Of a stretch of DNA of 64,000 bases, positions 10,453 to 19,582 are shown in pieces. The stretch's first letter is position 1, and each line of letters starts with the position of its first letter. The notes beneath the pieces were generated by a model. That model was not told the origin of the DNA. It did no database searches and saw nothing but the letters and a program-made list of their open reading frames with translations. The position numbers and the translations under genes are program-made. The DNA lies in NCBI GenBank assembly GCA_934320845.1, contig CAKRFU010000002.1, positions 124,001 through 188,000 on the forward strand, written 5' to 3'. The DNA comes from an uncultured Lachnospiraceae bacterium (lineage in GTDB: Bacteria > Bacillota > Clostridia > Lachnospirales > Lachnospiraceae).

Positions 10453-10471
10453 TAAAAGTCTTTAAAAAGAC

Positions 10472-10500
10472 TTGAAAAATAGATGTATTTGCAATATAAT
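10472..10500 (+). promoter_or_regulatory. tuf promoter
   Basis: TTGAAA, exact 17-base spacer, TATAAT, about 86 bases before tuf. It lets EF-Tu be made in excess of the str operon products. Confidence 0.8.
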
Positions 10501-10586
10501 GTTTTTCATAGTGTTATAAAAACGCGAAAATCGAAAATTGGAAATTAGTTAGGCAAAGCCTATGAATTTAAGGAGGATAATTAAAA

Positions 10587-11774
10587 ATGGCTAAAGAAAA
10601 GTTTGAAAGAACTAAACCTCATTGCAACATTGGTACTATCGGTCACGTAGATCATGGTAAAACAACACTTACAGCTGCTATCACAAAGACACTTGCAGCT
10701 AGAGTTGCAGGTAACGCAGCAGTAGATTTCGAGAATATCGATAAGGCTCCAGAAGAGAGAGAAAGAGGTATCACAATCTCTACAGCTCACGTTGAGTATG
10801 AGACAGAGAAGAGACATTACGCTCACGTTGACTGCCCAGGCCATGCTGATTATGTAAAGAACATGATCACAGGTGCTGCTCAGATGGATGGTGCTATCCT
10901 TGTAGTTGCTGCTACTGACGGTGTTATGGCTCAGACAAAAGAGCATATCTTACTTTCTCGTCAGGTTAACGTTCCTTATATCGTAGTATTCCTTAACAAG
11001 TGCGATATGGTTGATGATCCTGAGCTTATCGAATTAGTAGAGATGGAAGTTACAGAAGCTCTTGAAGAGTACGGTTTTGAAGATTGCCCAATCATCAAAG
11101 GTTCAGCTCTTAAAGCTCTTGAAGATCCTAACAGCGAGTGGGGAGACAAGATTATGGAACTCATGGACACAGTTGATGAGTACATTCCAAACCCAGAGCG
11201 TGATACAGATAAGCCATTCCTTATGCCAGTAGAGGACGTATTCACAATCACAGGTCGTGGTACAGTTGCTACAGGTAGAGTAGAGCGTGGTACACTTCAC
11301 CTCAACGACGAACTTGAAATCCTTGGTGTTAAGGAAGAAGTTGGTAAGACAGTTGTAACTGGTATCGAAATGTTCCGTAAGATGCTTGACGAGGCACAGG
11401 CTGGTGATAACATCGGTGCTCTTCTTCGTGGTATCAACAGAGATCAGATTGTTCGTGGACAGGTTCTTGCTAAGCCAGGTACAGTAACATGCCATAAGAA
11501 ATTTACAGCTCAGGTTTACGTTCTTACAAAAGACGAAGGTGGACGTCATACTCCATTCTTCAACAACTATCGTCCACAGTTCTACTTCAGAACAACAGAT
11601 GTAACAGGTGTTTGTGAGTTACCTGCAGGTACAGAAATGTGCATGCCTGGTGATAACGTAGAAATGACAATCGAGCTTATTCATCCAGTAGCTATGGAGC
11701 AGGGTCTTAACTTCGCTATCCGTGAAGGTGGACGTACAGTAGGTTCTGGAAAGGTTGCTACAATCGTTGAGTAA
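10587..11774 (+). CDS. tuf: Elongation factor Tu
   Basis: Delivers aminoacyl-tRNA to the ribosome. 395 residues with G1 GHVDHGKTT, switch region [10 protein letters not shown]3 DCPGHADY, G4 NKCDM and G5 GSALKAL. The start follows AAGGAGGATAATTAAAA. The gene has its own promoter, a perfect terminator behind it and strong codon bias. Whether a second tuf copy exists elsewhere cannot be seen. Confidence 0.98.
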   Translation: MAKEKFERTKPHCNIGTIGHVDHGKTTLTAAITKTLAARVAGNAAVDFENIDKAPEERERGITISTAHVEYETEKRHYAHVDCPGHADYVKNMITGAAQMDGAILVVAATDGVMAQTKEHILLSRQVNVPYIVVFLNKCDMVDDPELIELVEMEVTEALEEYGFEDCPIIKGSALKALEDPNSEWGDKIMELMDTVDEYIPNPERDTDKPFLMPVEDVFTITGRGTVATGRVERGTLHLNDELEILGVKEEVGKTVVTGIEMFRKMLDEAQAGDNIGALLRGINRDQIVRGQVLAKPGTVTCHKKFTAQVYVLTKDEGGRHTPFFNNYRPQFYFRTTDVTGVCELPAGTEMCMPGDNVEMTIELIHPVAMEQGLNFAIREGGRTVGSGKVATIVE

Positions 11775-11829
11775 TTTATATTGATTGATTGTACATTATT
11801 ACAGCATCAAATTAGAGTTTTATATAGAG

Positions 11830-11869
11830 AACAGCTTTGTTGTGCTTTGCATGACAAGGCTGTTTTTTT
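11830..11869 (+). terminator. Rho-independent terminator of tuf
   Basis: Arms ACAGCTTTGT and ACAAGGCTGT followed by TTTTTTT. Confidence 0.85.
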
Positions 11870-11968
11870 GTATATAAAAAATATTTATGAAAAAAGTGAG
11901 GGATTTTTAACATAATAAACCAATAGTAATATGAAGGCCTTAAAAAATACAACAAAGGAGTGGTCAGA

Positions 11969-12565
11969 GTGGAAGTAGAAAGACGGGAAGAAAAAGAAAT
12001 GCTTCGTTTGCTTGATATTGATGCTTCAAAGGCAATGGAGAAGATTATTGACAGATACGGTAACGCAGTTAAGACTATATGCAGTTCGATACTTCTTGGA
12101 TTTACAGATGAGGATCTAGAGGAGACGATATCTGATGTTTTTGTGGCATTATGGATGGCAAGGAGAAAAGTGAAAGTCAGTAGGGACAGCGGTCTTAAAG
12201 AATATTTGTACGGAATAGCTAGAAGGACAGCTCTAAATCGCCGCAGAAAACTTATGAGGATAAAGTCGGGAATGTCTGATGAGGAGATTGACAATGTGGA
12301 TGCATCAGGCAGGCTTATCGCAGATGATAATGTTGAGCATGAGGTGATAAAGAACAGCGAATATGTTCTGATGCATCAGCTTATCGAAGAAATGAAGAGT
12401 CCGGACAATGAAATATTTTCATTCAGATATTTTGACGGGTGCAGTGTAAAAGAAATTGCTGAGAAGATGGGAATTAAAGCAAAAACAGTTGAGAACAGGC
12501 TGTGCAGGGGACGGATAAGATTAAGAACACAGCTTATCGAGTGTGGGATAGAGATGGGAGGCTGA
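11969..12565 (+). CDS. Sigma-70 family (ECF-like) RNA polymerase sigma factor
   Basis: 198 residues from GTG at 11969, which AAAGGAG precedes by 8 bases. Residues about 20-85 form region 2 (DASKAMEKIIDRYGNAVKTI, then DVFVALWMARRK, then LKEYLYGIARRTALNRRR). Residues about 130-190 form region 4, with the helix-turn-helix CSVKEIAEKMGIKAKTVENRL. The gene partner, five bases downstream, encodes a membrane protein with a DUF4179-type layout, the usual anti-sigma partner in Clostridia. The signal that releases the sigma factor is unknown. A purine-rich basic linker between the two regions is normal. Confidence 0.88.
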   Translation: MEVERREEKEMLRLLDIDASKAMEKIIDRYGNAVKTICSSILLGFTDEDLEETISDVFVALWMARRKVKVSRDSGLKEYLYGIARRTALNRRRKLMRIKSGMSDEEIDNVDASGRLIADDNVEHEVIKNSEYVLMHQLIEEMKSPDNEIFSFRYFDGCSVKEIAEKMGIKAKTVENRLCRGRIRLRTQLIECGIEMGG

Positions 12566-12570
12566 TTGTT

Positions 12571-14061
12571 ATGAAGGATTTAGATAAAATGCTTAGTGAT
12601 ATGGGGAAAGATTCAGATATAAAAGAAGGTGGGAATATGATGACAAGTGAAGAAAAACAGCGTATATTAACAAGGACAATGGAAAAAATAGGAAGAATAG
12701 AAGCAGAAAGTAATATAGCTGCTGCAGATGGTAACATAAAGGTAAAATTTATGTCACGAAGATTTACAAGGGCTGCTGCGGCGGCTTTAGGAGTGACTCT
12801 GCTCGTGGGCGGAACGGCAGCAGCTACATTAAAACTTAATCCTGCGATAAGCAGTTATTTTGGAATAAATGGCGGTACACAGGAAAAGCAGGCGGCTGAA
12901 ATGGTTTCAGATGCACAGGCAACAGCAAAGAGCGGCGATGTAGAGGTTTCTATGGGACAGGTCATGGCTGATGAATCAGGATTTTATGCGGTAATTGATG
13001 TGAAAGGACTTAAAAAGAGTAGCGAAAAACTCTTTTTCAATAATTATGATTTTTCAGTCAAAAATCATAAGATAGACGAAGGAGGCATCAATTTAGGGGT
13101 GTGTAAAAACTGGTTTGAGGGAGATACTGCAAAATTTTTAATATCAGTATCATATGATGATGATTGGAAAAAAGGAGAAAGCCTGTCAGGAAAAGAGGTG
13201 ACATTCACATTGAAAGATATAGGATATTATGATTATGACAATGACTGTGAATTTATAACAATATGTAAAGGTGAGTGGAAATTAAAGTGGAAACTTGAGG
13301 TCAATAGTAAATCCATTGTAAAAAATATAAATGTTCCTATGAACTTAAACTGTTCTGATGTTGTATGGAATAAGTTTGAACTCACACCGTTATCTTTAAC
13401 AACTTATTTTAAAATAGAAAAATACAGGGAATTTGAGGGAACTAAAGAGGAGTACGAAAGACAGGTGGAAGGAAAAGACAGACTTGTTGTAAAATATCTT
13501 GACGGAAGAAAAATAGACAGCAGATTTGTAGGGTATGGTGCTGAACAGGATTATCATGTTTTAGAGTCAAATGGTTATTATAAGATTGATTTCAAAGAGA
13601 TCGTTGATCTTGACAAGGTTGAGAGTGTTTCGTTTAATGGACATGAGTTCATACTTAAAGAAAACAAAAATGAGCCGTCTTACAAGAGATTTACAACTAA
13701 TGCGAACTTTACATTGGATGTGCTTTCTGACACAGCAAAGTATCTTAAAACTGAGGAAAAAGATGGAGCATACAATAAAGATATAGGCTGTAGACAGGAT
13801 ATGGTTACATTCTATGGCGAAAAAGACGGCATTAAGCAGGAACTGTTTACTATCTACAGATTACATACAACTGATATGACGCAGATAGAGGACAATATGG
13901 CTGGCATGGAGCGTGTTGGATTCAGTGATTGTAAGAGAGGTGGATGTACTTATATGATAAAGTATAATGAAGTTAAAGATAAGAAAGCTATTGAGACATT
14001 TTCTGATATTATCAATAATCAGCTTCCATATATTCTTGCAGGATTTGAGTATATTGATTAG
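12571..14061 (+). CDS. DUF4179-type membrane anti-sigma factor
   Basis: 496 residues from ATG at 12571, preceded by GGGAGG inside the end of the sigma gene. Residues 1-60 are cytoplasmic and helical (SEEKQRILTRTMEKIGR) and would hold the sigma factor. Residues about 66-87 are a membrane segment rich in Ala, Gly and Leu. About 400 residues lie outside, with DUF4179-like beta-rich repeats (VEVSMGQVMADESGFYAVIDVKG is the hallmark start). The five-base spacing to the sigma gene indicates one operon with coupled translation. No protease site can be assigned. Confidence 0.8.
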   Translation: MKDLDKMLSDMGKDSDIKEGGNMMTSEEKQRILTRTMEKIGRIEAESNIAAADGNIKVKFMSRRFTRAAAAALGVTLLVGGTAAATLKLNPAISSYFGINGGTQEKQAAEMVSDAQATAKSGDVEVSMGQVMADESGFYAVIDVKGLKKSSEKLFFNNYDFSVKNHKIDEGGINLGVCKNWFEGDTAKFLISVSYDDDWKKGESLSGKEVTFTLKDIGYYDYDNDCEFITICKGEWKLKWKLEVNSKSIVKNINVPMNLNCSDVVWNKFELTPLSLTTYFKIEKYREFEGTKEEYERQVEGKDRLVVKYLDGRKIDSRFVGYGAEQDYHVLESNGYYKIDFKEIVDLDKVESVSFNGHEFILKENKNEPSYKRFTTNANFTLDVLSDTAKYLKTEEKDGAYNKDIGCRQDMVTFYGEKDGIKQELFTIYRLHTTDMTQIEDNMAGMERVGFSDCKRGGCTYMIKYNEVKDKKAIETFSDIINNQLPYILAGFEYID

Positions 14062-14083
14062 AGTGTCATTGATAACTTCAAAA

Positions 14084-14101
14084 TCTTAAACAAATCTTAA
14101 A
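14084..14101. promoter_or_regulatory. Direct repeat, candidate response-regulator site
   Basis: TCTTAAACAAATCTTAAA: two TCTTAAA units with an 11-base period, about 35 bases before a GATAAT -10 element at 14136-14141. A similar pair with the same period stands upstream of the paralogous regulator gene, at 62500-62517. This suggests autoregulation. Confidence 0.4.
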
Positions 14102-14143
14102 GATTTAACTGCTTTTTTCTTAATATTTTTTTTGAGATAATAT

Positions 14144-14196
14144 GAGCTGTACCGGGGAGATGGAAGTTGTTTAACAACAAAATTGCGGTACGGCTC
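14144..14196 (+). promoter_or_regulatory. Structured leader of the response-regulator operon
   Basis: Arms GAGCTGTACCG and CGGTACGGCTC pair with a small mismatch, enclosing a smaller hairpin GTTGTTTAACAAC. It lies between the likely promoter and the gene start; no T-run follows. Confidence 0.4.
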
Positions 14197-14279
14197 ACAG
14201 ATATGTATGCCAAAAATTTTAAATTATTTTGCAAAATAAAAATTCAGACAAAATTTCATACATAAGGATGGAGAGAGAG

Positions 14280-14972
14280 ATGTACAATATAGTAATTTGT
14301 GATGATGAGAAAGACATAGTAGAAGCCATAGCGATATATTTAAACAGCCAGGGATATAATGTTTTAAAAGCGTATAATGGGAAAGAGGCAGTGGAAATTG
14401 TTGGGAGAGAGAAAGTTCATCTCGTGGTTATGGACATTATGATGCCTGTTATGGATGGAATATCTGCAATGAGCAAGATAAGGGAAAATTCAAATGTTCC
14501 GGTTATTCTTCTTACGGCAAAGAGTGAGGATACAGACAAGATACTGGGTCTTAATGTCGGAGCGGATGATTATATTACGAAACCATTTAATCCGGTAGAG
14601 CTTATTGCAAGAGTTAAGGCTCAGCTTAGAAGATATATGACATTGGGTGGTGGAGAGAAAGCAGACGAAAACGCAAAGTATATTCTTAGAGGGCTTGAAC
14701 TTGACGATATTGCAAAGCAGGTGTTTGTGGACGGAGAGGAAAAGGAACTTACACCTACGGAATTTGAGATATTGAAATTATTTTTGAAACAACCCGGAAA
14801 AGTAATTTCACCGAAGGAAATATACAGGGAGGTGTGGAAAGATACTCCTATGGGAAGTGAAGGAACGGTCGCGGTACATATCAGACATTTGAGGGAAAAA
14901 ATAGAGATAAATCCTTCAGAGCCGAGATATTTAAAAGTAGTTTGGGGACAAGGATATAAGTGTGAAAAATAA
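14280..14972 (+). CDS. OmpR/PhoB-family response regulator (VanR-like)
   Basis: 230 residues from ATG at 14280, behind GGAGAGAGAG. The receiver domain (1-120) has acidic residues D8 and D9, phospho-acceptor D52 in VVMDIMMP, T in LLTAKS and K in DYITKPF. The winged-helix DNA-binding domain (130-230) contains KELTPTEFEILKLF and VAVHIRHLREKIEINPSEP. The gene is followed 42 bases later by a histidine kinase, its evident partner. Both are close paralogues of the pair at 59799-62427. The target genes are unknown; autoregulation is suggested by the direct repeat upstream. Confidence 0.93.
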   Translation: MYNIVICDDEKDIVEAIAIYLNSQGYNVLKAYNGKEAVEIVGREKVHLVVMDIMMPVMDGISAMSKIRENSNVPVILLTAKSEDTDKILGLNVGADDYITKPFNPVELIARVKAQLRRYMTLGGGEKADENAKYILRGLELDDIAKQVFVDGEEKELTPTEFEILKLFLKQPGKVISPKEIYREVWKDTPMGSEGTVAVHIRHLREKIEINPSEPRYLKVVWGQGYKCEK

Positions 14973-15014
14973 ATAACCGAGGGATTTGATTTTAATGAAA
15001 GGTGGGAGTAAATT

Positions 15015-17465
15015 ATGAAAGATATTGAAAGAAGAAAAGAAAGCAGCAGTAAAAGGAAGCTGACAGTTGTGTTTAACATAATTCAGGCTGTATCATTATC
15101 AGTATTTTTAGTAATGGGTATGATTCTTACTGTAGCCGCCGGTAAATATGGTGTAGGGAAGAGTGGTGTGCAGGCCGAAATAAAAAGCAGAATACGTGCA
15201 ATGAATAAAGGGGCGGCGAGGTATGCAAAACTAGCGTTAAATGAAGATGCATATAATGATGTGGTAATGGAAAGCCGTTTAGAAGCAATATTAAATCTTA
15301 AAAAAGAATACGTTAATAATAGTAACTCGAATTATATGTTTATATTTGAACCGGACTGTGTAGATCGAGACATAAGAAGTGGTGATAATGGTTCAGAAAT
15401 GATAGAAAACGGCAATTATAAAGTGTCTACAGAAGGAAAAGGTTATTATTTTGATACCGTTAATAATACGAGTTTTAGATTTAATAAGAAAAAATTATAT
15501 AATGATGCTGTCAAACAATATTTGTCATGTACCGGGTATATCGGAAACAAAGGGAAAACTGCGTTTTCTATTCTAAAAAAGATTTATCCGTATCAGAGAA
15601 TGAATTTAGATTTTTATTCTACTGAGGGAGAAATGGTTTGCTCTGTTACATTTGATGAAACTTATGCGGAAAGAAAAATAAAAGAATTATCATCAAAAAA
15701 GACAGACGGCATAAAGGTTGACAGACAAAGTTTTTTGTGGGAAGAAGCAACTTTTAGTTCTGACGTGGATTCCAGCAGGGTCAGTCCGTTTACAGGAGAA
15801 TTTAGAAAAGGAGTATTAGAGACCTGCGATGGAGCTGAATTGTTAAAAGGAAATGTAATGATTGCCGTACATAGTTTTGAGGAGAAGGGTGACAACTGTT
15901 ATGTAAATGCAGCACAGTATTTAAAAAATGAATATAACTATACAATTACCGGAATGTTAAGCAATAAGTTAAGTTCAAACGATAGCTTCTATTATTTATG
16001 CTGGTATGAAAACCATGAGAAAAGTTTAACAATTATGACTTACATATCAGGAATACTACTTATTATTTCTTCAATTGCAATTGCATTGCTGGCAAAGTCA
16101 TCAACAAATGAAAGTGGAAAGATTAAACGAATTTACAGGATACCGACTGATTTTGTAATTGTTCTGATTGGAATAGTAACGAGCATGATGCTTGTAGTAT
16201 TATCGACTATACAAAAGAGTGAAGTAAAACAACTGATACGGTATGGATTTACAAATCTTATAACAGCAGGAATTTTAACGGGAGTTGTTGCAGGAATTTT
16301 TATTACAATATTCTACACAGGTTTTTGTGCACAGATAAAAGATAGAGCTGTTATAAATAATATGTTTATAAAAAAATTGTGTACAAATGCAGCAAATGCA
16401 GTTAAATCACTTTTGGCAATGGTAAAGACAAGCATACTGGTATTTACGGTATATTGGACAGCCGGTGTTATTGAATGTATTCTGGCAGTTTTTAGCGGTT
16501 CAGAAGTAGCATTTTTCACTGTGATTATTGCTAAAATTCTTGGAACATTTATGATTGCGAGGGTATTAAGGGATATATCAAAACTTCATGCAGGCATAAA
16601 ACAGATGGCAGAAGGTGAAGTTAAAGGAAAAATAAGAACAGAAAATATGCTTGCACCGATAAAAAAAGAAGCCGAGAATATTAATAATATAGGTGAGGGT
16701 ATGAAAAAGGCAGTAGATGCCCGTATTAAAAGTGAGCGAATGAGAACAGAGCTTATAACAAATGTATCGCATGATATTAAAACACCTGTTACGGCAATTA
16801 TAAGTTATATAGACCTTTTAAAGAAAGAGGATTTGAAAAATCAAAATGCAGTAGGTTATGTAGAGGTACTTGACAGACAGTCACAGCGTTTAAAGAGTCT
16901 TATATATGATTTGCTTGATTTGTCGAAGGCTTCAACGGGCAATGTGGAAGTGAATATGTCAGAACTCGATTTGCCGGTTTTTATTGAGCAGAGTCTCGGT
17001 GAGTATATACCGAAGATGGAAAAAAGAAGTCTTAAACCGGTTGTCAATTTTAAAATTGATGACGGGGATAAAAATGGACTCAAAATTATGGCAGATGGCA
17101 GACACTTGTCGAGGGTTTTTGATAACATATTCCAGAATATATGCAAATATGCCATGGAAAATACAAGGGTTTATATAGATGTGGAGCTTATTTTAGGAAA
17201 GGCTGAAGATAGCAGCACATACGAAGCAAAAAATAAAGTATGCATATCAGTGAAGAATATGTCAGAACAGTCATTAAATATCTCAGGTGAAGAATTGACA
17301 GAGAGGTTTGTAAGGGGTGATGTATCAAGAAATACTGAGGGAAGCGGACTTGGTCTTTCAATAGCGCAGAGTCTTATGAAACTTCAAAATGGAAATCTTG
17401 ATGTAATTATAGATGGTGATTTATTTAAGATTATTTTGACATTAGATGAAGCAGCTTGTGATTAA
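15015..17465 (+). CDS. Large membrane sensor histidine kinase (VanS-like)
   Basis: 816 residues. Membrane segment 1 at about 17-42, then an extracellular region of about 290 residues with no known fold recognised, then a cluster of about five more segments between 336 and 520. The dimerisation box follows with phospho-acceptor His near 586 in VSHDIKTPVTAI. The ATP-binding domain has an N-box-like DNIFQNICKYA and G-box GSGLGLSI near 775. The start follows GGTGGGAG. The kinase core is nearly the same as in the gene at 59799 (RMRTELITNVSHD in both), while the sensing part is longer, so the two systems probably sense different things. Confidence 0.92.
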   Translation: MKDIERRKESSSKRKLTVVFNIIQAVSLSVFLVMGMILTVAAGKYGVGKSGVQAEIKSRIRAMNKGAARYAKLALNEDAYNDVVMESRLEAILNLKKEYVNNSNSNYMFIFEPDCVDRDIRSGDNGSEMIENGNYKVSTEGKGYYFDTVNNTSFRFNKKKLYNDAVKQYLSCTGYIGNKGKTAFSILKKIYPYQRMNLDFYSTEGEMVCSVTFDETYAERKIKELSSKKTDGIKVDRQSFLWEEATFSSDVDSSRVSPFTGEFRKGVLETCDGAELLKGNVMIAVHSFEEKGDNCYVNAAQYLKNEYNYTITGMLSNKLSSNDSFYYLCWYENHEKSLTIMTYISGILLIISSIAIALLAKSSTNESGKIKRIYRIPTDFVIVLIGIVTSMMLVVLSTIQKSEVKQLIRYGFTNLITAGILTGVVAGIFITIFYTGFCAQIKDRAVINNMFIKKLCTNAANAVKSLLAMVKTSILVFTVYWTAGVIECILAVFSGSEVAFFTVIIAKILGTFMIARVLRDISKLHAGIKQMAEGEVKGKIRTENMLAPIKKEAENINNIGEGMKKAVDARIKSERMRTELITNVSHDIKTPVTAIISYIDLLKKEDLKNQNAVGYVEVLDRQSQRLKSLIYDLLDLSKASTGNVEVNMSELDLPVFIEQSLGEYIPKMEKRSLKPVVNFKIDDGDKNGLKIMADGRHLSRVFDNIFQNICKYAMENTRVYIDVELILGKAEDSSTYEAKNKVCISVKNMSEQSLNISGEELTERFVRGDVSRNTEGSGLGLSIAQSLMKLQNGNLDVIIDGDLFKIILTLDEAACD

Positions 17466-17485
17466 AAATTGTGATTAAAAAATAT

Positions 17486-17526
17486 AATGATGTTGGCATC
17501 AAAAAGCATTTTGAATCTTACATTAT
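17486..17526. repeat. Short hairpin repeat element, copy B
   Basis: Same layout as the element at 61-100: outer arms AATGATG/CATTAT, inner TCAAAA/TTTTGA, followed by AATCTTA. Confidence 0.55.
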
Positions 17527-17540
17527 AAATTTAAAATAAA

Positions 17541-17599
17541 AAAGTGCGGCAGTTATCCGTAATGTCATATGACATGAAAAAGGATAAGGCCGCATTTTT
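17541..17599 (+). terminator. Rho-independent terminator after the histidine kinase
   Basis: Arms TGCGGC-N2-TTATCC and GGATAA-N-GCCGCA followed by TTTTTA. A small inner palindrome (TGTCATATGACA) caps it. Confidence 0.85.
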
Positions 17600-17726
17600 A
17601 TTATGTTATAGGAAACTCCTTGTTTCCTATAACATAATAAACACTCCGTGAGGATGCGCATTTCGCGGAAAAGAAATAAATGCTACGCATTCCGATCAAG
17701 CGCGAAAGAGTCGCAAGCGACTCTTT
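17600..17726. repeat. Palindrome-rich island
   Basis: Begins with the perfect inverted repeat TTATGTTATAGGAAAC / GTTTCCTATAACATAA around TCCTT. It continues with a stretch of much higher GC than its surroundings and ends with AAAGAGTCGC-AA-GCGACTCTTT. The order and composition suggest a dispersed intergenic repeat; only one copy is in the window. Confidence 0.45.
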
Positions 17727-17816
17727 GTTCAGGCGTGTAAGTTTCCTGTAAGATTTCTGATTTATAATGATTTACAAAGATGTTATAGTTGTCGTTTAAA
17801 GAAAGGAAAAGTGCTT

Positions 17817-19391
17817 ATGAAAAAAATTATGTGTATTTGCCTTGTGGCAATAATGTTACTTACAGGATTGAAAAATAAAAACAGTTTTACGGGTATGGAA
17901 AAAAGTATCAAAGATACAACACAAAAAAACAAAAAAATAATAGAAAAAAATTCAGATAATAATATAGAAGCCGCATTGCAGTTATATAATGGAGAAAAAT
18001 ATTTTGACGATGATAAAATAGAAAAAAAACTGAAAGAAGAAAAAGAGCTGAAAAATCATATTGTATGGTGTGTGCCAACGGTAAGTGCAGATACAGATGT
18101 TATAAGCAGGGAAAAAATAAAGAAAATAAATGGTTATCTTTCGCATAAATATAAATGTTATATGGATATTTTATATGTGACGGATGATGCAGAGGGTAGT
18201 TACAATAAAGGTATTTTGGGCTATCTGGACAAACAATATGTGGACGTATTTTTTAGTGGTTTTACATATGATGAGGATGATTACAATGCATATGAAAATT
18301 TAATTGAAAATAATTATGCATATGATATGGCTGATGATTTAAAACAACAGAAAAATGCATCACTGTATAGTGCGTTTAATGAAAATGAATGGGTAGGAAT
18401 GGAAAAAGACGGACATGTTTTTGCAATTCCAAACCAGAACTTTTTACCGCACAGATGTTATGCTGCATTTAAAAAAGATAAATTTACAAAATCAGAAATT
18501 AAAAATTTACCTGATAATATTGAAGATACATTAAGCTGTATAGAAACAAAAAATATGGGTAAAAATCAGCTGCTATGGGATATTTCTTATTATGATATAT
18601 TAAATTCTGTTGGCTTATGTGATATGGGAGGATTATGGTTCAGTCATACGGACGGAAATGTAAAATCGACATTTGATGATGAGAGATTAAAAAGTATAAT
18701 AAAATCATTGAACAATCTATACAATAAAAATATAATAAGCGGAAATATTTCACTGAATGAATATGAGGTCGAAACACTTGGCATTATAAATCAAAAAGAA
18801 AAAGATATTGCTTTTTTTGCAGATAATGCAACAGCAGAGAATTTAAAAGATGATTATTATATTAAAACATTCAAATATTATTACAAAACATATGATTATT
18901 CTAATACAATGATAAATGCAAAATCAGATAAGCACAGTCAAAGCATGTTTATTATAGATAAAGTTTTAAATGACAAAAAGGTAGCAGTTTTATTGGTAAA
19001 CGGAGTGAAAAATAAAGATTTTAAACTGGTTAACGGATATGCGTATGATACTGATGGGAATGAAATGCCGTCAAACTATATAAGAACGTTTTTTGGTGTA
19101 TCAGATAATGTGTATAATGCGGAGTCATCTGATTTCGGAAAGGATTGGGACAGGAGTAAAAAAGAATATTTTAATTCTGAGAATTGCAATATTTCTTATA
19201 TCAATGGTTATATGCGTGATTACAGAAATACAGAAGATTTTGAAGAATTATATATCAAATTAGACGAGCTATGTAAAAGTGCTGACTTTGAAAAAGATTA
19301 TAAAAATGCGGTTATTCAAAGCCGAAAAAAAGAAGAAAAGGTGAGAAGTCTGGAAATAAAAAAAGTAAAAAGATTTTTATTGGATAGATAG
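17817..19391 (+). CDS. Exported protein resembling a solute-binding protein, no lipobox
   Basis: 524 residues from ATG at 17817 (GAAAGG ten bases before). A signal-like hydrophobic segment covers residues 4-18, but the Cys in it is not followed by a convincing lipobox, and the expected +1 Cys is absent. The region VWCVPTVSADTDVISR through DVFFSGFTYDEDDYNAY has the rhythm of family 1 extracellular solute-binding proteins. The gene is unusually rich in Lys, Asn and Asp, with AAA/AAT codons. It stands alone before a regulator-kinase-permease-ATPase module and has no sugar permease next to it. It may be a sensor-associated binding protein rather than a transporter part. Family assignment is uncertain. 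Confidence 0.5.
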   Translation: MKKIMCICLVAIMLLTGLKNKNSFTGMEKSIKDTTQKNKKIIEKNSDNNIEAALQLYNGEKYFDDDKIEKKLKEEKELKNHIVWCVPTVSADTDVISREKIKKINGYLSHKYKCYMDILYVTDDAEGSYNKGILGYLDKQYVDVFFSGFTYDEDDYNAYENLIENNYAYDMADDLKQQKNASLYSAFNENEWVGMEKDGHVFAIPNQNFLPHRCYAAFKKDKFTKSEIKNLPDNIEDTLSCIETKNMGKNQLLWDISYYDILNSVGLCDMGGLWFSHTDGNVKSTFDDERLKSIIKSLNNLYNKNIISGNISLNEYEVETLGIINQKEKDIAFFADNATAENLKDDYYIKTFKYYYKTYDYSNTMINAKSDKHSQSMFIIDKVLNDKKVAVLLVNGVKNKDFKLVNGYAYDTDGNEMPSNYIRTFFGVSDNVYNAESSDFGKDWDRSKKEYFNSENCNISYINGYMRDYRNTEDFEELYIKLDELCKSADFEKDYKNAVIQSRKKEEKVRSLEIKKVKRFLLDR

Positions 19392-19470
19392 AGATAAATA
19401 AAAAATTTGATAAAAAATATTGTTCTGATGTTCGGATATTGTATCTTTCGAGAGGAGAATTTGATAAAAT

Positions 19471-19507
19471 GACGTTGATGTCAAAATGTGTTTTGGCACT
19501 TGCATCA
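19471..19507. repeat. Short hairpin repeat element, copy C
   Basis: TGACGTTGATGTCAAAA ... TTTTGGCAC..TGCATCA: the same nested design as copies A and B, more diverged. Confidence 0.45.
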
Positions 19508-19582
19508 TAAAATTATGATATTAAGGAATGACATATACATAAATAAAAATGTTCAGATAGAAATGCACACAAGGAGAAGAAA

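Larger units (their letters stand above)
17466..17816. other. Intergenic region packed with hairpins
   Basis: These 351 bases contain hairpin repeat copy B, a strong terminator, a second perfect palindrome, a GC-rich stretch with a third perfect palindrome, and finally the start region of the next gene. See the separate entries. Confidence 0.6.

Noticed and set aside
8263..11774. Several long antisense ORFs inside fusA and tuf
   Set aside because: They follow from the biased codon use of these highly expressed genes, and have no start signals or family resemblance.
17600..17638. Insertion sequence end or transposon terminal repeat
   Set aside because: No transposase or paired terminal repeat is present; the palindrome is self-contained.
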